Notes: generated by a model not told the origin, from the letters alone. Positions 44,844 through 57,095 are shown, numbered from the stretch's first letter. The stretch is 64,000 bases of DNA from Cryoendolithus antarcticus (GCA_002077065.1 NAJO01000012.1:930001-994000), one strand, 5' to 3'. Translations and numbers: made by a program.

Positions 44844-47800
44844 AAGGAAACCCGAAGACGGGATGGTGCGTCCCGTATCGCATCGCCTCTCTGTCCCGGG
44901 AAAGATGGCGTTCTGCGCTCGCGGACCTGCTCAAAATCTCGACGAGGCACCATGCGCCATAGCTCTGCCTTACCTTGTCAGATTCGCGTGTACGCCGCAT
45001 CCTACTCGCGCCACAGCTACTTCTCCGGCCCATGCTTCCGAGCGATGCTGACCTCAGGCATCAGACGAGCCTTGCATGCACGCAATTCCGCGTGTAAGAT
45101 GCAGGGGATCATGCAACAAGGCGGCTGATGCATCTGCTACGGCCTGAGATGTCACGCTGGTGTCAGCAGAGTGTCAGGATTATTGCCAGCGGCAGCAATA
45201 TAGATATGAGACGCCCACGACGCAGACGTGGGAGTTTCGTACGCGACGCGCCTCAATGCACGACATATTGGAGTCATGCGGTCCGCATGACGACTCGATC
45301 GGAAACGAATCAAGGAAGTGTGGTGTATGTGATCGTGAATATAGACATCGCAGTTCGCATGGTGAAGCCCTTGCAAGGCCTATGACCCGCATGTCGGAGT
45401 GGACTGCGACGCCAAATGCCAGTCCTCGGAGGATGGTGATGTCAATTGCGGTAGTGTGGAGCTACGTCCGGTACCTGACGGCTGTCGGCCAGTAGATACG
45501 AACGTTTGTAGTGACTACCAGGAAGAACCTAGCACGATGAAAGCAAAGGCTACCAATATGACGGGCCAGGTCATCTTCGATCGCTACAGTATGCGGTCGT
45601 CAACATCGTATGTATGTCTTCTGCCTGATGATGTCCAGCAGCACTCCAGGCGTTCGGTCCAACGCTGCCGATGAAGTGGACCAACATGGATCGCACATCG
45701 TTATGAATTTGAAACGCGTCTAGGGAGTCGCGCACCAGCATAATCAACAGGGACTGCCGCGACGAAGATAATGCTCAATCACTCGGTTTCAGAGCGATGT
45801 TGAGTGGTACCGCCATTACTTGCGGTTCCTACCATCCGTGACCATCTTCGGTGTACGTTCCGTGGGTTGACCGCCCATTCGTGTCGGCTCTCCTTCCTTG
45901 ATCAAGACCCGGCCTGCAAGCGAAAGGAGTCACGCCAACGAGGGCACTTCTTCGGCAGCCGTCAGACACGTGGCCATATGCACGGTAACGGGACGCTAGG
46001 TCTGCACGATGGAATTTGGGTGCGTGGGTCTGCACGATTAATGAGCTCGATCGTGTCAGGACCGCGGCATCTTCGTCTGGCGATGTCAGCAGATCCTGCT
46101 CCTACGCGCGTCGTCAATCGACTCGGGATCCTGAATGTGCTCACTGAGAGCACGATACTTCGAAAGACTGCCACACCAAGGATTGGTGCCGTGTCGCCAG
46201 CTCCGAGTAGCTTTCCGAGGAGAAGCTCTAATTCGAGCGCAGGATTGGCGTGGCGTTTTCTCCCGAAGCTTCTCGCGTTGTTCGACGTTTAACCCTGGCT
46301 AGCTCCAGGTACTGTGAACGGCGTCGGTGCGCATCGCAGTCACACCGCCAATGTAATTTGCCACTGGCGACCCACACCTAGCGGATTCGTGTTGCGCGTT
46401 GATCATACCGACGATGAAACAGTGGATCGCAGTTGTGTTATTTGTCGATATTGCGCGAGCAGCGATTGAAGTGCGCAACGGACTGAGCATATTTGTGAAG
46501 GTTGCTGACTCCGCGATACGATACGGCGAAGCTCGCTCACCCCGCCGCGTACCTGGCGGGAAGTTTATCCTCGGCGCTCAGGAACACCCCACCGTGTTCT
46601 GCCTTTCAAGCACAACTCTCCTTTCTGCCGTACCTTGTCCCTTTTACAGCTAGCTTCGCACTGCACACCGGCATCACACCGGCAATGTCCTATGAGAGAC
46701 TTGAGACTGACCAGCCACCATGGTGTGTTTGCACATCAGTGCTCGCAGTATGCCTTGAAGGCGTTCCTGGACCATTGTCAAGCACGCGGACTTGTTGATG
46801 AATGCCATGAACAACGGCCAGCACCTAGTGGCAACGCGCGCGTCAGGCCAGGTGAAACATGGCAGCTAGCTCTAGCTCGGCGCTGGGCAAAAGTCCGACA
46901 AACTCGCAGCGAGGTGTTGTCGTAATGGTGTCATGCGGTACTTCTCCGTACACCACACTGCGCGGCAGACCCATGTTCAGCCCTGTGCCGCACGTCGCGC
47001 TACCCACTCGCTTCCGACTCATCTGTGCATCTGCTGCAGTCATGTTACCAGTTTTAGCTTCGGCCGCAATTGCCTTTTCTCCTTTTCCGAGGCAGCGGTG
47101 TCGTGGGAAGGCACACGCTTCGCGGCGAGGCCGCGGATCGTGGTCACCTCCTTATGCGTTAGCTTACTAGCGGTTGCCTTGGTCTTGCATAATGGGAAAT
47201 GACAGCGGGTGTCGTACGTTGCTGACGTTTGCATATGTATATGTTCGAGGCTGTCGTCTCTTCACTCTTTGGCTTCCCAATCGCCGTATCACCAATCCTC
47301 TAATTCTCAGTCGCTCTCTACTGCCGTGCTCTACATCAACGCAACTCGACCACAAGTACAAACCCTCAACATCATCGGCACCCAATCACGAGAAACACCA
47401 AGTGCCGCTACCCGCTGTCTGTTCATCTGAGTCGGATCTCCAAGTAGAAGAATACTTGATCTCTCTCGATCAAGTCACCACCCAGTAACCATGCCTGGCG
47501 TACGAATTCCTCCATGTCCTGGCCTGCCGCCAACAAGACCTCTGCCTCCAGTCCCGACGAGGTGAGCCAGGCCCAGGTTCCTCGAGAAGTGCCTTTCCAA
47601 ACAATATCAACGAATAGCGTCGACGAATACCTCGTCGTAAACACACCACGATCCGTTCGAACATGACTTTCGACGTACATCATCATTGCCTTGCTAGATC
47701 ACCACTACGGACAACATGACGATCACCAAGCGATGCAAGCGGCTGGCTTAATTTATCTCGCGTCTCATCCCACGTCGTCTGACTCATACATCATCGACTG

Positions 47801-48661
47801 GGATACTGGATCGAATCTCGACACCCGTGTCATCTGGTCATGCGCACGCGCACATCCTTGAAAGCAGGCACGAATACGGACATGTCTTGCCTTTGGCGAG
47901 CATGCCATTCACCGCTGCTATATCCGAGGCGCCGCAATCTGCAGCTGATCCCGGAGAGACCGCCATTCTCGTCTATTTTCATGAGGACAACTGCGAGACA
48001 CCCCCTCACCGGACCTACGTCCGGTCTCCTACCTTGCGACACGGCTCGCTGGACGACGCCATCACATCATACTTGTTCAACACCAGTTTTTTTTACCAAT
48101 TGGGCTACAGCACACTTGTAATACTATATCGAAGCGTTTTACCTCGCATGGCTGCTGCATTTGGGGTTAATTGTTTGCGAAGCGGGTTTGCGTTTTGATA
48201 TTGAAGTTCCGGCAATGGGACATGGCACTGCTGGAGTTTGTTGGATTAGGGATGTACATTTGAATATATATACCCCTGGCTGCTGCAGATGGTGCGCGCC
48301 TAATCTGTAGTGTATTGATAGCATGAAGGAGATTGTATGAGCACAATGCTTCGCCACACATATCTATTCTCACCTGTGCACCTGCGTGTTCAGTAATGCA
48401 AGCGCCTCTTGATCGTTGGCCTCATCGACAATGACAATGTAGAATGTTATCATCCAGTGATCTCCAGCTTTCAACAGTCAGTATGTATCGACAGTCTCTC
48501 CATTGAACCTTCCGTCTGCAATGTACCTGACATGTAGCTCTTGGCGTTTGAGCTATCCGAAGTCGAACCCAGGTTAGCCGAAACATCAAACATACGGCCT
48601 TGTGCATTCAACACAGCAATGCCGAGAACACGTTGAGACATCGATAGAGGCACATGACTTG
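44844..48661. other. Gene-poor intergenic region
   Basis: At 3.8 kb this is the longest stretch here without a supported gene. Many ORFs of 60-160 codons overlap on both strands without motifs or splice structure. The 3' end is the upstream region of the Zn2Cys6 regulator. No inverted repeats, tRNA or transposase remnants were recognised by eye. Confidence 0.5.
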
Positions 48662-51045
48662 ATGGCGCAACGCTCGCGGACTGGGTGGTATTTATTTCTC
48701 CGCTCCCATTCCTGAAACCCATCCGGCTAACCTTCCACGCAGTCTCACCTGCCGACAGAGGAAGGTATGCGCGCCAACGAGTGTGGGCCCCAGCACTGCT
48801 GCTGGTCATCTTCTGTAGCCTTCGAGCTTAACTAATACGCTGTTGATAGCTGAAATGCTCCGAAGACCGTCCCATCTGTGCGCAATGTGCCAAAGGCAAC
48901 CGAGCATGTCTTGCCAGCCAGCGCATCACGTTTCGGCACCAGCAGAATCCTTCCATGAACGGGGATCCGAAGCTGAGTGAAAATCTGAAGAGCTTCTATG
49001 GGTACAAGGAGACGTTCCGGCAGGAGACTACCTGGGTGGCGGTGCCGGCGGAGTTGCATTTCGTGCATACGAACAATCCGTTCGAGGATGAGGTTGGCAA
49101 ACGAGAGGAAGGAGTGCAAGGGCAGCGAGCTGATGCTGGTGGGCTGGAGCAGCGGGCGAGCGTACGAGGGCTAGGGGAGCAGTCATCACACGCGACGTAC
49201 CCGAGCTATGCAACGCACGGGCTGGAAGCGTTAAGTGCTGTCGCGAGTCGGGACGAGTACCACTACGCTCCGCCGCCATCGACGATGGCGGCCGAAGGTT
49301 CACTGCCAGCGACGCAGAGCCACGATGCAGAGCTGGCACGACCTCCGTCCGCCAAGCCGCCATCGAGGACGAATATCGACCCTCAGCTTCACTCTTCGCC
49401 TGTATCGTATCACAGCCCGACCAACGTACGTACGTCGTCGAGAAGCTCGTTCAGGGATACCAGCTTACCGTTTCCAAGGACACTGGACTCTCAGACCCAG
49501 CGGAAAGCTGAGATCGCTTTCTTGCTTCGAGACTTTTCGGAGCGCGCCGGTGCATGGATGGACTTGTTCGAGCTCGGGCAGTTCTTCGCTATGCAAGTAC
49601 CAATCATGGCGAAGCAGACCCCGCTCCTGCTCTATTCATGCGTTGCGCTGTCGGCCAAATGCCTAGCACGAGTGAACGGGAGGAAGCCGGTCATGGGAGG
49701 GCAGATCTGTCCACGGCGAAGAAGTGGTATAGAGATGTGGCCAGGCTCGCCACTCCCAGTGGAAGGATGGGTGACAAAAGCTCGAGAGTTCTACGATCTG
49801 GCAGTATCACTTATACGACATGCACTGGCGGGTGCGCCACGACCGCCAACTATTTTAACTGTTATCGAAAATGACTTCGACACCAAGGTCGGCCCATTGC
49901 CCAGTACGGAGTCTGACGAGCTTGTTGCCGCGATCGCGGTACTATGCGTGTATGAGTTCCTTGACGCTTCAACCCCGGAGTGGAGTCAGCACCTCGATGG
50001 CGCAAAAAGTCTCTTCGAACTCGCTCAAGACAGGATGGTGCCGCTGACGCTACCGCCTTCGCCTATGAGCCTACCCAAGGACCTTGAACTTCTCCTCAAC
50101 AGCGGCGTTTCTGACATCACCCACACATCACCCAGGAAAGGACCAAGCAAAGGCCGGACAGCAGTCTTCTGGAATGTAGCGCGACAGGACATGCTCTCGG
50201 CTTTCATCAACAAAGGTACGACTCGGCTAGAGGCCGACGATCTCGTTACCTGGAAGCTCGCTGGTCTCAAGGTTGCGCCAGATGGCCTCATCTACCCCAG
50301 CAATCCTACACATCCTAGCTATGTGCCTCAGTGCGCCATGGCTGACGATCTCGTCTGCAACGCACTCATATGGCTGCAGATGAAGATCACTAATTTCATC
50401 GCAGCGACTGGTCAGAAGGCAATGCAAGAGCACGAATACGTCAATCAATGGCATGACCTTGACCACCAGCTCAGACACTGGCATGATGGTCTCCCGGACT
50501 CCTTTCGTCCGACAATGGTCCAGTCAGCAAGATCCGATGGTCTCGAAGAGCATTGGTATGCTCGCTCCATGTGCGCGAGCGCTATGCAGCACTATCACCT
50601 TGTCTGCATCACACTCCTGAACTGTGCGCCTCACGAGACTCTGCCGAGTACTACTCGTTCACGCAACGGTACCATGGATCTAGACACAGTAGTATCAAGC
50701 AGCAGGTCCTCCGCTGAGATGCCGCTGGATAGTATCGCAGCGGAGAGAGAGCAAGCTGCAGTCAAGCATGCGAAGCAGATCGTATTCATCGATCTCGCTC
50801 GCGCAGATGAGGCGGCTAGGATTCATGCCGTACAACCTCTTTGGGCTGCGGGCATAATATTGGGCTCCCCTGACGTGGGAGGCGAAGTGAGCATCGAAGC
50901 GCAGATGTGGCGGGAGCTCATCGTGAGGCAGCTGAGAGGCATCGAGAGGGATATGGGCTGGGCTAGTGAGTACAGGGTGAAGGAGTTGCTCAGCGCGTGG
51001 GGAGTGCGAGAGGGGTCCGAGACGAAGGAGTCGACACGTAGCTAG
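48662..51045 (+). CDS. Zn2Cys6 fungal transcription factor
   Basis: Three exons: 48662-48687 (26 bases), 48743-48764 (22 bases) and 48850-51045, giving 747 aa. The first Cys codon is split across intron 1 (TG|T), and intron 2 falls just before LKC. Spliced, the cluster is C-x2-C-x6-C-x6-C-x2-C-x6-C starting at residue 9, the canonical binuclear DNA-binding form. After a Ser/Pro-rich region, the middle and C-terminal parts (about 300-740) have Leu/Trp-rich helices such as KTPLLLYSCVALSAKCLARV, typical of the fungal-specific regulatory domain. It is probably a nuclear activator or repressor; target unknown. The nearest downstream neighbour is the Tho1-like gene. Confidence 0.92.
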
Positions 51046-51341
51046 ACGGCGCTGTCAATAAAGCCGCCAAGGGCCTGAGTCACCAGCATGTGATACTATA
51101 TTGCTACCGTTCCATGATGGGCTGATGCATTCGTGTATATGAAGGTCTTGGCATTACTGTCGTTGCGCGCGAGGAAGGCGCGCCCCCAGAAAGTCGCAAC
51201 ATCCCTTAACAGAGTGCTTTACTTCCACGTCAATTACCCATCACTCCACCAAAAGCCTTCCATATTCGCAATCTGCAACTTCCCTTCCCCAAAGCCACAC
51301 AACAACCTCGATCGCCGTCCAATCCACACATTCGCATCACA

Positions 51342-52160
51342 ATGGCCGACTACGCCAAGAAGAAGAACGACGAGCTCGCAACGCTCTGCAAGGAGCGCGG
51401 TCTCCCTCACACAGGCAAGAAAGCCGATCTCGTTAAACGCCTCGAGGACCACGATGCCAAGGACACAACGACTGCCAAGCCAGCAGCCACATCGACAACG
51501 TCGAGCACTACGCTTGCCGCAGCCGAGGAGGAGATTGACTGGGACGATGAGCCTGCGGCAGCAAACACTGTCGTACCCACAGTGAGCCACCCTGAAGCGA
51601 CAGGCACGACCGAGGGTGGTCTAGGCGCAGCAAAGAACCCCCAAGCTGTGCCCAACCAAGCAGTAGGCGAAGATATCACCCGACCCGCCGCCGCACCAGC
51701 AAGCAACGCCGAAGCCGCAGCTGCAAGCGCTGAGCCCGCTGTTACGGAGCCCGAGAAGCCCGCGATCGACTTCAGCGCCGGGCTCGAGACGCGCACGCTC
51801 GACGACGAGATTGCGAAGCGCAAACGTCGCGCGGAGAAGTTTGGACTGGATATCAGTCAGGATGAGACGTTGAAGCAATTGGAGCGGGCGAAGAGGTTTG
51901 GAACGAACACATTGCCAGGCGGCTTGAACTCTGCGCTGCCGGAGAAGCGGGAGAGGGGAGAGAAGAGGGGGAGGGAGGGTGGAAAGGAGGGTGGGGCGAG
52001 GAAGCAGAGTCGGGGGAGGAATGGGGAGAAGCGAGAGGGCGGCGGGGAGAAGAAGAATGGAGCTGTGGAGAGTAAGCCCTCGGGACTGAGTGAGAAGGAC
52101 AGGGAGACTGCTGAGAAGCGGAAGGCGAGGTTTGCGAAGCCGGCTGAAGCAGAGGCGTGA
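51342..52160 (+). CDS. tho1: Tho1-like SAP-domain RNA-binding protein
   Basis: An intronless 272-aa protein. Residues 5-40 form a SAP domain (ELATLCKERGLPHTGKKADL then VKRL), a helix-turn-helix DNA/RNA-binding fold. An Ala/Thr-rich acidic linker follows, then a conserved motif near 165-195 (EIAKRKRRAEKFGLD), which is the region shared by yeast Tho1 and human SARNP that supports mRNA export with the TREX complex. The rest is a Glu/Arg/Gly-rich tail with an RKAR-type repeat and EKRKARFAK near the end, also seen in SARNP relatives. Nuclear. Length and order fit the family. Confidence 0.88.
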   Translation: MADYAKKKNDELATLCKERGLPHTGKKADLVKRLEDHDAKDTTTAKPAATSTTSSTTLAAAEEEIDWDDEPAAANTVVPTVSHPEATGTTEGGLGAAKNPQAVPNQAVGEDITRPAAAPASNAEAAAASAEPAVTEPEKPAIDFSAGLETRTLDDEIAKRKRRAEKFGLDISQDETLKQLERAKRFGTNTLPGGLNSALPEKRERGEKRGREGGKEGGARKQSRGRNGEKREGGGEKKNGAVESKPSGLSEKDRETAEKRKARFAKPAEAEA

Positions 52161-52494
52161 AGTGGACCGGAGACCAGCCCTACTTTGACCCAAGACGAGG
52201 GACGCAATGGTCTACTCTTTACATCTATCGAGTCTTATGTCCGAGGAGAGAAGATTTTACTTCATTGCGATGTCTTTTAGACAGCATGGGAAGCTCAAGG
52301 CTTGCGGAACTTTCCACACTACAGCCTAAGGTCACTCCTCGTGCCTTGGAGCTTCACTTCAGTCCCTCGAGGCCCCATCATGTCCGGTAGGTCAAGCCCG
52401 AACCCGCTCTCCAAGATCACGCAATCAGCATACACCTTAGATCGCGAAGCTGGCTGAAATTGAAGGCCGAAAAGGCGGGTCAGCCATTACGCAC
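52161..52494. other. Intergenic between convergent genes
   Basis: This 334-bp stretch lies between the 3' ends of the Tho1-like gene and the acyl-CoA synthetase gene. No gene is recognised. Confidence 0.5.
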
Positions 52495-54228
52495 TCAGAG
52501 CTTCGACTTTAGGGTCTGGTTTGCCGGTGTCCATCTCTGCACGTCAGCTATCGAGCTGTAGTCCTCTGGGAAGAAGTGCGGACCCAGTATCTTCTTCTGG
52601 ACCTTGCCTGTAGCGCTCTTGGGCAGCTCGCCCTGTACTACCCGGAGTAAGGTGGGCATCTTGTAGCCTGCCAGACGCGCACGAAGATCTTGTCGCAGCT
52701 TGTCTATGCTGAGGCTACTCAGTGAGTCTTTCGTTTCTTCCATCCCTTTCAAGCACACGACAGCCGCAACGCGCTGCCCGAACTCGTCATCTGGCACGCC
52801 AACGACCATGACTTCGGCTACATACGGCAGTGCCATGATCTCACGCTCGATGTCAAGGGCTGAGATCTTGAAGCCACCGCTCTTAATGATGTCCACACTG
52901 GCACGACCGAGGATCCAGTAGTAGTCGCCCTCTCTTCTTGCGATGTCGCCAGTCCGGTAGTAGCCCTCTTCAGTATGTGCCGCCGCCGTTGCTTCGGGAT
53001 CGAAGAGGTACTTCGAGAACATCTCCGGACCTTTGAGTAGGACCTCGCCTTCATTTCCCGTGCCATCAGATCCGATACCTGTGGTGGAGAGCTTCACATC
53101 ATAGCCTGGAAACTTGGTGCCTACACTACCGTCCGGCACATCAGGATCGTTCAACCCGACTTTGAACACTGCCCCGATCTCTGATGCGCCGTAGCGGAGA
53201 ACGATCTTCTTGCCCAGGATCTCGGTCCAGAAGTCGGCAATGGGTTTGGGTAAAGCGCTAGTGCCGCAAAGACACACGCGCAGCCTCCTAGCGCCATCGA
53301 TATACTCCTGCGCATCTGAACGACTCGCTATGGACTGCTGGAAATACCGCATCATGCGCATGTAGATTGTCGGTACCCCCGAAAACACAGTGATCCCGCC
53401 TTGCCGCCACCGCTCCCATGTCCACTCTGGACTGAAGGACCCCGAGCGAAACTCCATCAACGCGCCACTGATGAGGAAGGGGAAGAACATGATGCCCATT
53501 CCTGTTGCGTGATGCACAGGAAGGACATGGAGGAGGACGTCATCTTGAGTGAAGGCGTAGTGGTCTGCGACTGCGAGTGCGCCGTCGAATGTGTAGCCTC
53601 GACGCATCACGGAGCCCTTGGGTGGACCGGTCGTGCCGGAGGTGAAGATCACGACGCCCGACGCGTTGTCGTCGAGGTAGGGGTCCGTCGAAATGAGGAT
53701 ACACTCCGGCTTCAAAAGTGGCGACCATGTCGAGTGCGCGACGGGGATGCAGAAAAATTGACTCGTCGGGTCCCAGTCTTTCACTAGCTTCTCCACAGCG
53801 ACACCCGACCTGAGCGCATCCGAAGAGACCAGCACAGCTGCTACCCGGGCTTTCGTGACGAAGTACAATGCCTCTTCAGCCGGCAACGCGACAGTCATCG
53901 GTACCGCAGCAGCACCCAGCGACAAGACAGCCAACATCGCTACAGCATACTCGTGGCCTCCTGGCACGAGAATGGCGATGTAGACCTCCTCTCTTCGGTC
54001 TAGAGCTGCGAGTACATCGGCGCTTAGGGTCTCTCGCAGCCGTTCCCGCAGGGCCAGCACGTCTGAAAGCAGCTGGATGTGTGTTGTCTCAGCGCCGGTG
54101 TGGGCATCTCGGATTGCTAGACGGGGCGGACGAGCGTGAGCGAAGCGCAGGAGGCGCTGGAAGAGAGAGTGGCAGGGGAGGATGTTGCGACCGACGTGCG
54201 GTGGAACCATGGAAGTGCGGTCGCCCAT
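52495..54228 (-). CDS. Peroxisomal-type acyl-CoA synthetase (AMP-dependent, ACSF3-like)
   Basis: A 577-aa intronless adenylate-forming enzyme that activates an acid to its CoA thioester. The AMP-binding P-loop is FTSGTTGPPKGS near residue 194; YGASEIGAVF near 345, YYRTGDIARREGDYYW near 425, a GRASVDIIKSGGFKIS hinge and LPKSATGKVQKK with the catalytic Lys near 540 complete the domain set. Closest layout is ACSF3/malonyl-CoA-synthetase-like or medium-chain enzymes; chain length cannot be read off. The C-terminus is SKL, the classic peroxisomal import signal PTS1 (established), so peroxisomal location is likely (inference). The gene is divergent from the acyl-CoA oxidase. Confidence 0.93.
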   Translation of the reverse strand: MGDRTSMVPPHVGRNILPCHSLFQRLLRFAHARPPRLAIRDAHTGAETTHIQLLSDVLALRERLRETLSADVLAALDRREEVYIAILVPGGHEYAVAMLAVLSLGAAAVPMTVALPAEEALYFVTKARVAAVLVSSDALRSGVAVEKLVKDWDPTSQFFCIPVAHSTWSPLLKPECILISTDPYLDDNASGVVIFTSGTTGPPKGSVMRRGYTFDGALAVADHYAFTQDDVLLHVLPVHHATGMGIMFFPFLISGALMEFRSGSFSPEWTWERWRQGGITVFSGVPTIYMRMMRYFQQSIASRSDAQEYIDGARRLRVCLCGTSALPKPIADFWTEILGKKIVLRYGASEIGAVFKVGLNDPDVPDGSVGTKFPGYDVKLSTTGIGSDGTGNEGEVLLKGPEMFSKYLFDPEATAAAHTEEGYYRTGDIARREGDYYWILGRASVDIIKSGGFKISALDIEREIMALPYVAEVMVVGVPDDEFGQRVAAVVCLKGMEETKDSLSSLSIDKLRQDLRARLAGYKMPTLLRVVQGELPKSATGKVQKKILGPHFFPEDYSSIADVQRWTPANQTLKSKL

Positions 54229-54969
54229 TATTGATTGACTGGCAGAGCGTTAAGGCGCTGCAAATAATGCTCCTTTCACCAATTGCAACACCGATCAGCT
54301 CACTTGGTCGTTATATCCACTCGGATATCGACAACATTCTCTTCGGCCGGGCGGATTGCCATTCGCTTGTATCCAGGATCTAATCATGTGTGTGACCCGA
54401 GTGGCCGACGACTATACGACAACCACACCCGAAGTTCTCGTCGACTTTGTTATACGAATCATTCTATCGGCTGTTCGAGGGATAGGCCTCGGGAATAGTG
54501 GTACAACCCCATATTCTGCCCCGCGTTCGGCGTCGATCAAGCATTGCTGGGGTTAAGACAAGTCGACAAACAGTGTCGACGTTCATGCCTTCGAGCAGAT
54601 CACGTTGCCATCCCCAACTTTGCATACTGGTGCTTTCATGTACCGGTGATAGAAAATATACGCGATCCCTCGAACAGAGATCCGATGACGAGCCGGGCTG
54701 TCTCCATCATTTACTCGGCTATGGGATTCGGACTACACCCATGACTGGAATATAGTGAAGCAGACTAGGCTGTGTAATTTGCCTCTAAGACAATTGCAGT
54801 TCTCGAGGCGTCGATAGAAAGCTCGACCACGTCCTGCGACCATAAACGCACTTTCGACGGCAAAGACGCTGACGCGAATACGTCACGTTCAGCGTAGCTC
54901 TCTGAGCCTTACCTTCTCAATCAGTGCGAACGACGACGACCTCACTGTTGATCGATACTAGTCGAAGTC
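54229..54969. promoter_or_regulatory. Shared upstream region of acyl-CoA synthetase and acyl-CoA oxidase
   Basis: A 741-bp divergent region. One CCTCGG lies at 54487-54492, the core site for the fatty-acid-responsive activators FarA/FarB in Aspergillus (established for that genus). A hexamer is expected by chance about 0.36 times here counting both strands, so this is suggestive only. No other element was recognised. Short ORFs in it look random. Confidence 0.4.
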
Positions 54970-57095
54970 ATGGCAGACTTCACAGACAAGCTCAAGCCCG
55001 CCGAGCCCTCAGGCTCTTCTATCTTGGCTCGCGAACGCAACGACTCCGGTATTCAAGTCCAGCAGCTGGCGCAGCACCTGTTCCAATCTACAGGTCATCT
55101 CGAGCGTCAAGCCCGCATTTTGCCGTACCTGAAGCGCGACCCTCTATTCCGCAAGATCAAGCAGTCGAATCTCTCCCGGCCAGAACGGTACCGCCTTGGC
55201 TTAGCTCGGGCGAAGAAGCTACGTCGACTTGCTGACGAAAATCACTGGTCTTTTGATGACCAGGAGATGGCGACATATCTCTGCGATGATGTGAGCCCGT
55301 ATATGGTGCACACCAGCATGTTCATCACTACGATTCGAGAGCAAGGCGATGCAAAGCAGAGGGCTCGGTGGCTGAAGAGAGCGGAAAACTGGGAGGTTGT
55401 CGGATGTTACGCGCAGTGAGTTGTGCTGCCGAGAGTAGTGGAATCCGAACCGTGACTAATGTTTCCATAAGGACGGAGCTTGGTCATGGCAGCAACGTCC
55501 GAGGAATTGAGTGTCAAGCCCAATGGGACCCCAAGACGCAGGAGTTCGTGCTGCATAGTCCTACCTTGACTGCCAGCAAGTGGTGGAATGGCTCTATGGG
55601 ACGGACTGCGAACCACGCCATTGTCGTCGCACAGTTGCTAGTGCCAAAGTCGCCAAACTCAGCCGAGCTGATCAACCACGGCCCACACCCTTTCATCGTC
55701 CAGATACGCGATATGAAGACTCACTTGCCACTTCCCGGCATAGCAGTCGGCGACATCGGCCCAAAGTACGGCTACGCACCGATGGACAACGGGTACATGC
55801 TTTTCGATCGCGTGCGGGTGCCACATAGCGCTATGCTTTCGAACTACTCTCGTATCGACCCAAACACTTGCACCTACTCGAAGCCCGCAAACCCAGCAGT
55901 CGTCTACGGCAGTTTGACAGCGGTCCGAGCAGCGATCGTGATGCACGCTCGTCTTGTACTTGCCCGAGCCGTGACTATTGCAGTCCGCTACACAGCTCTC
56001 CGGAGACAGTTCTCCAACCGCGACGACAATAGTATGACTGCGCCAGAATTGTCCGTCCTAGACTACCCGACCGTCCAGATCCGCATTCTGCCCTTACTCG
56101 CTACGGCCTTCGCCCTCCACTACACAGGCGCAGCCATGCAAGCGCTCTACGCCCGTACCCGCGCAGACATCACAAAAGGCGACTTCAGTAAGCTCGCAGA
56201 ACTACATAGTCAGTCCTCCGGACTCAAGAGCCTGTGTACAGACTACGCAGCCAACGGCATCGAGACTTGTCGTCGTGCGCTCGGAGGCCACGGCTTCGGC
56301 GGAGGAAGCGGTCTGATCCAGCTGAACGCCGATTACCTGTCGAAACCGACTGTGGAAGGCGATAACTGGATGATTACGCAGCAGACTGCTAGCTATCTCA
56401 TCAAACGCATGGAAGCAGCCGTTGCTGGAAAGGGTGAGCCGCAGGATGAGGTCGAGCGCTCGTGTCGGGAGTATCTCCGTAACCGCGACACTGTGCGGCC
56501 CTCAGACCACGCAATTTTCAATTCCGACGAAGATATTGTCCTCGCTTTCACTCGCCGCAGCCGATATCTGTCCTACCTTGCTCATCAGGCCCGGAACGTG
56601 GAGAAGAAGCCTTGGAACAGTCTGCTATTGCAGCTTCGCAAGATCTCGAACGCCGAGTCCGAGTCCCTCCTCGTCTCCAACTTCTACAATGCCATCAACG
56701 ACTCTGCCTCCAACCTCACTCCCGGGTTGAAAGATCATCTGACTCGCCTCTTCCGCCTCTTCGCGTACTACACCATCGACAACAACGCCCGCGACTTCGC
56801 GAAATCACGGTCAATCAGAGAGGCCGACCTAGATCGCCTGCCCGATGCCATCCAATCTCTGATGGCGGAGATCCGGCCTCACGCAGTTAATATGGTGGAT
56901 GCATGGAGTATACCTGACTTCTTACTTGACAGCGCGCTGGGAAGATATGATGGGAAGGTGTACGAGGATCTGTTTGATCGGGCGCACAGGCAAAACCCGC
57001 TGAACGAGATGGTGTTCAACTCGGATTATAGGAGTGAGGAGATTGTGAGGGGCGAGGGGGTGGAGGGGTTGAGGAGGATAGCGGCGAAGCTGTGA
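54970..57095 (+). CDS. Peroxisomal acyl-CoA oxidase
   Basis: Two exons: 54970-55415 and 55472-57095, giving 689 aa, the usual length. It catalyses the first, FAD-dependent step of peroxisomal beta-oxidation, making trans-2-enoyl-CoA and hydrogen peroxide. The intron rejoins CYAQ with TELGHGSNV, the FAD/substrate-binding strand. Other motifs are KWWNGSMGRTANHA, GPKYGYAPMDNGYML, RYTALRRQFSNRD, GGHGFGGGSGL and VEGDNWMITQQ, whose Glu is the expected catalytic base. The C-terminus reads AAKL, matching the peroxisomal PTS1 pattern (AKL). Together with the divergent SKL-ended synthetase it suggests a co-regulated fatty-acid degradation pair. Confidence 0.96.

Noticed and set aside
45804..46292. 162-aa plus-strand ORF
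   Set aside because: No recognisable motif; overlapped by comparable ORFs on the other strand; looks random.
51621..52193. 190-aa minus-strand Leu/Pro-rich ORF
   Set aside because: Antisense shadow of the charged tail of the Tho1-like gene.
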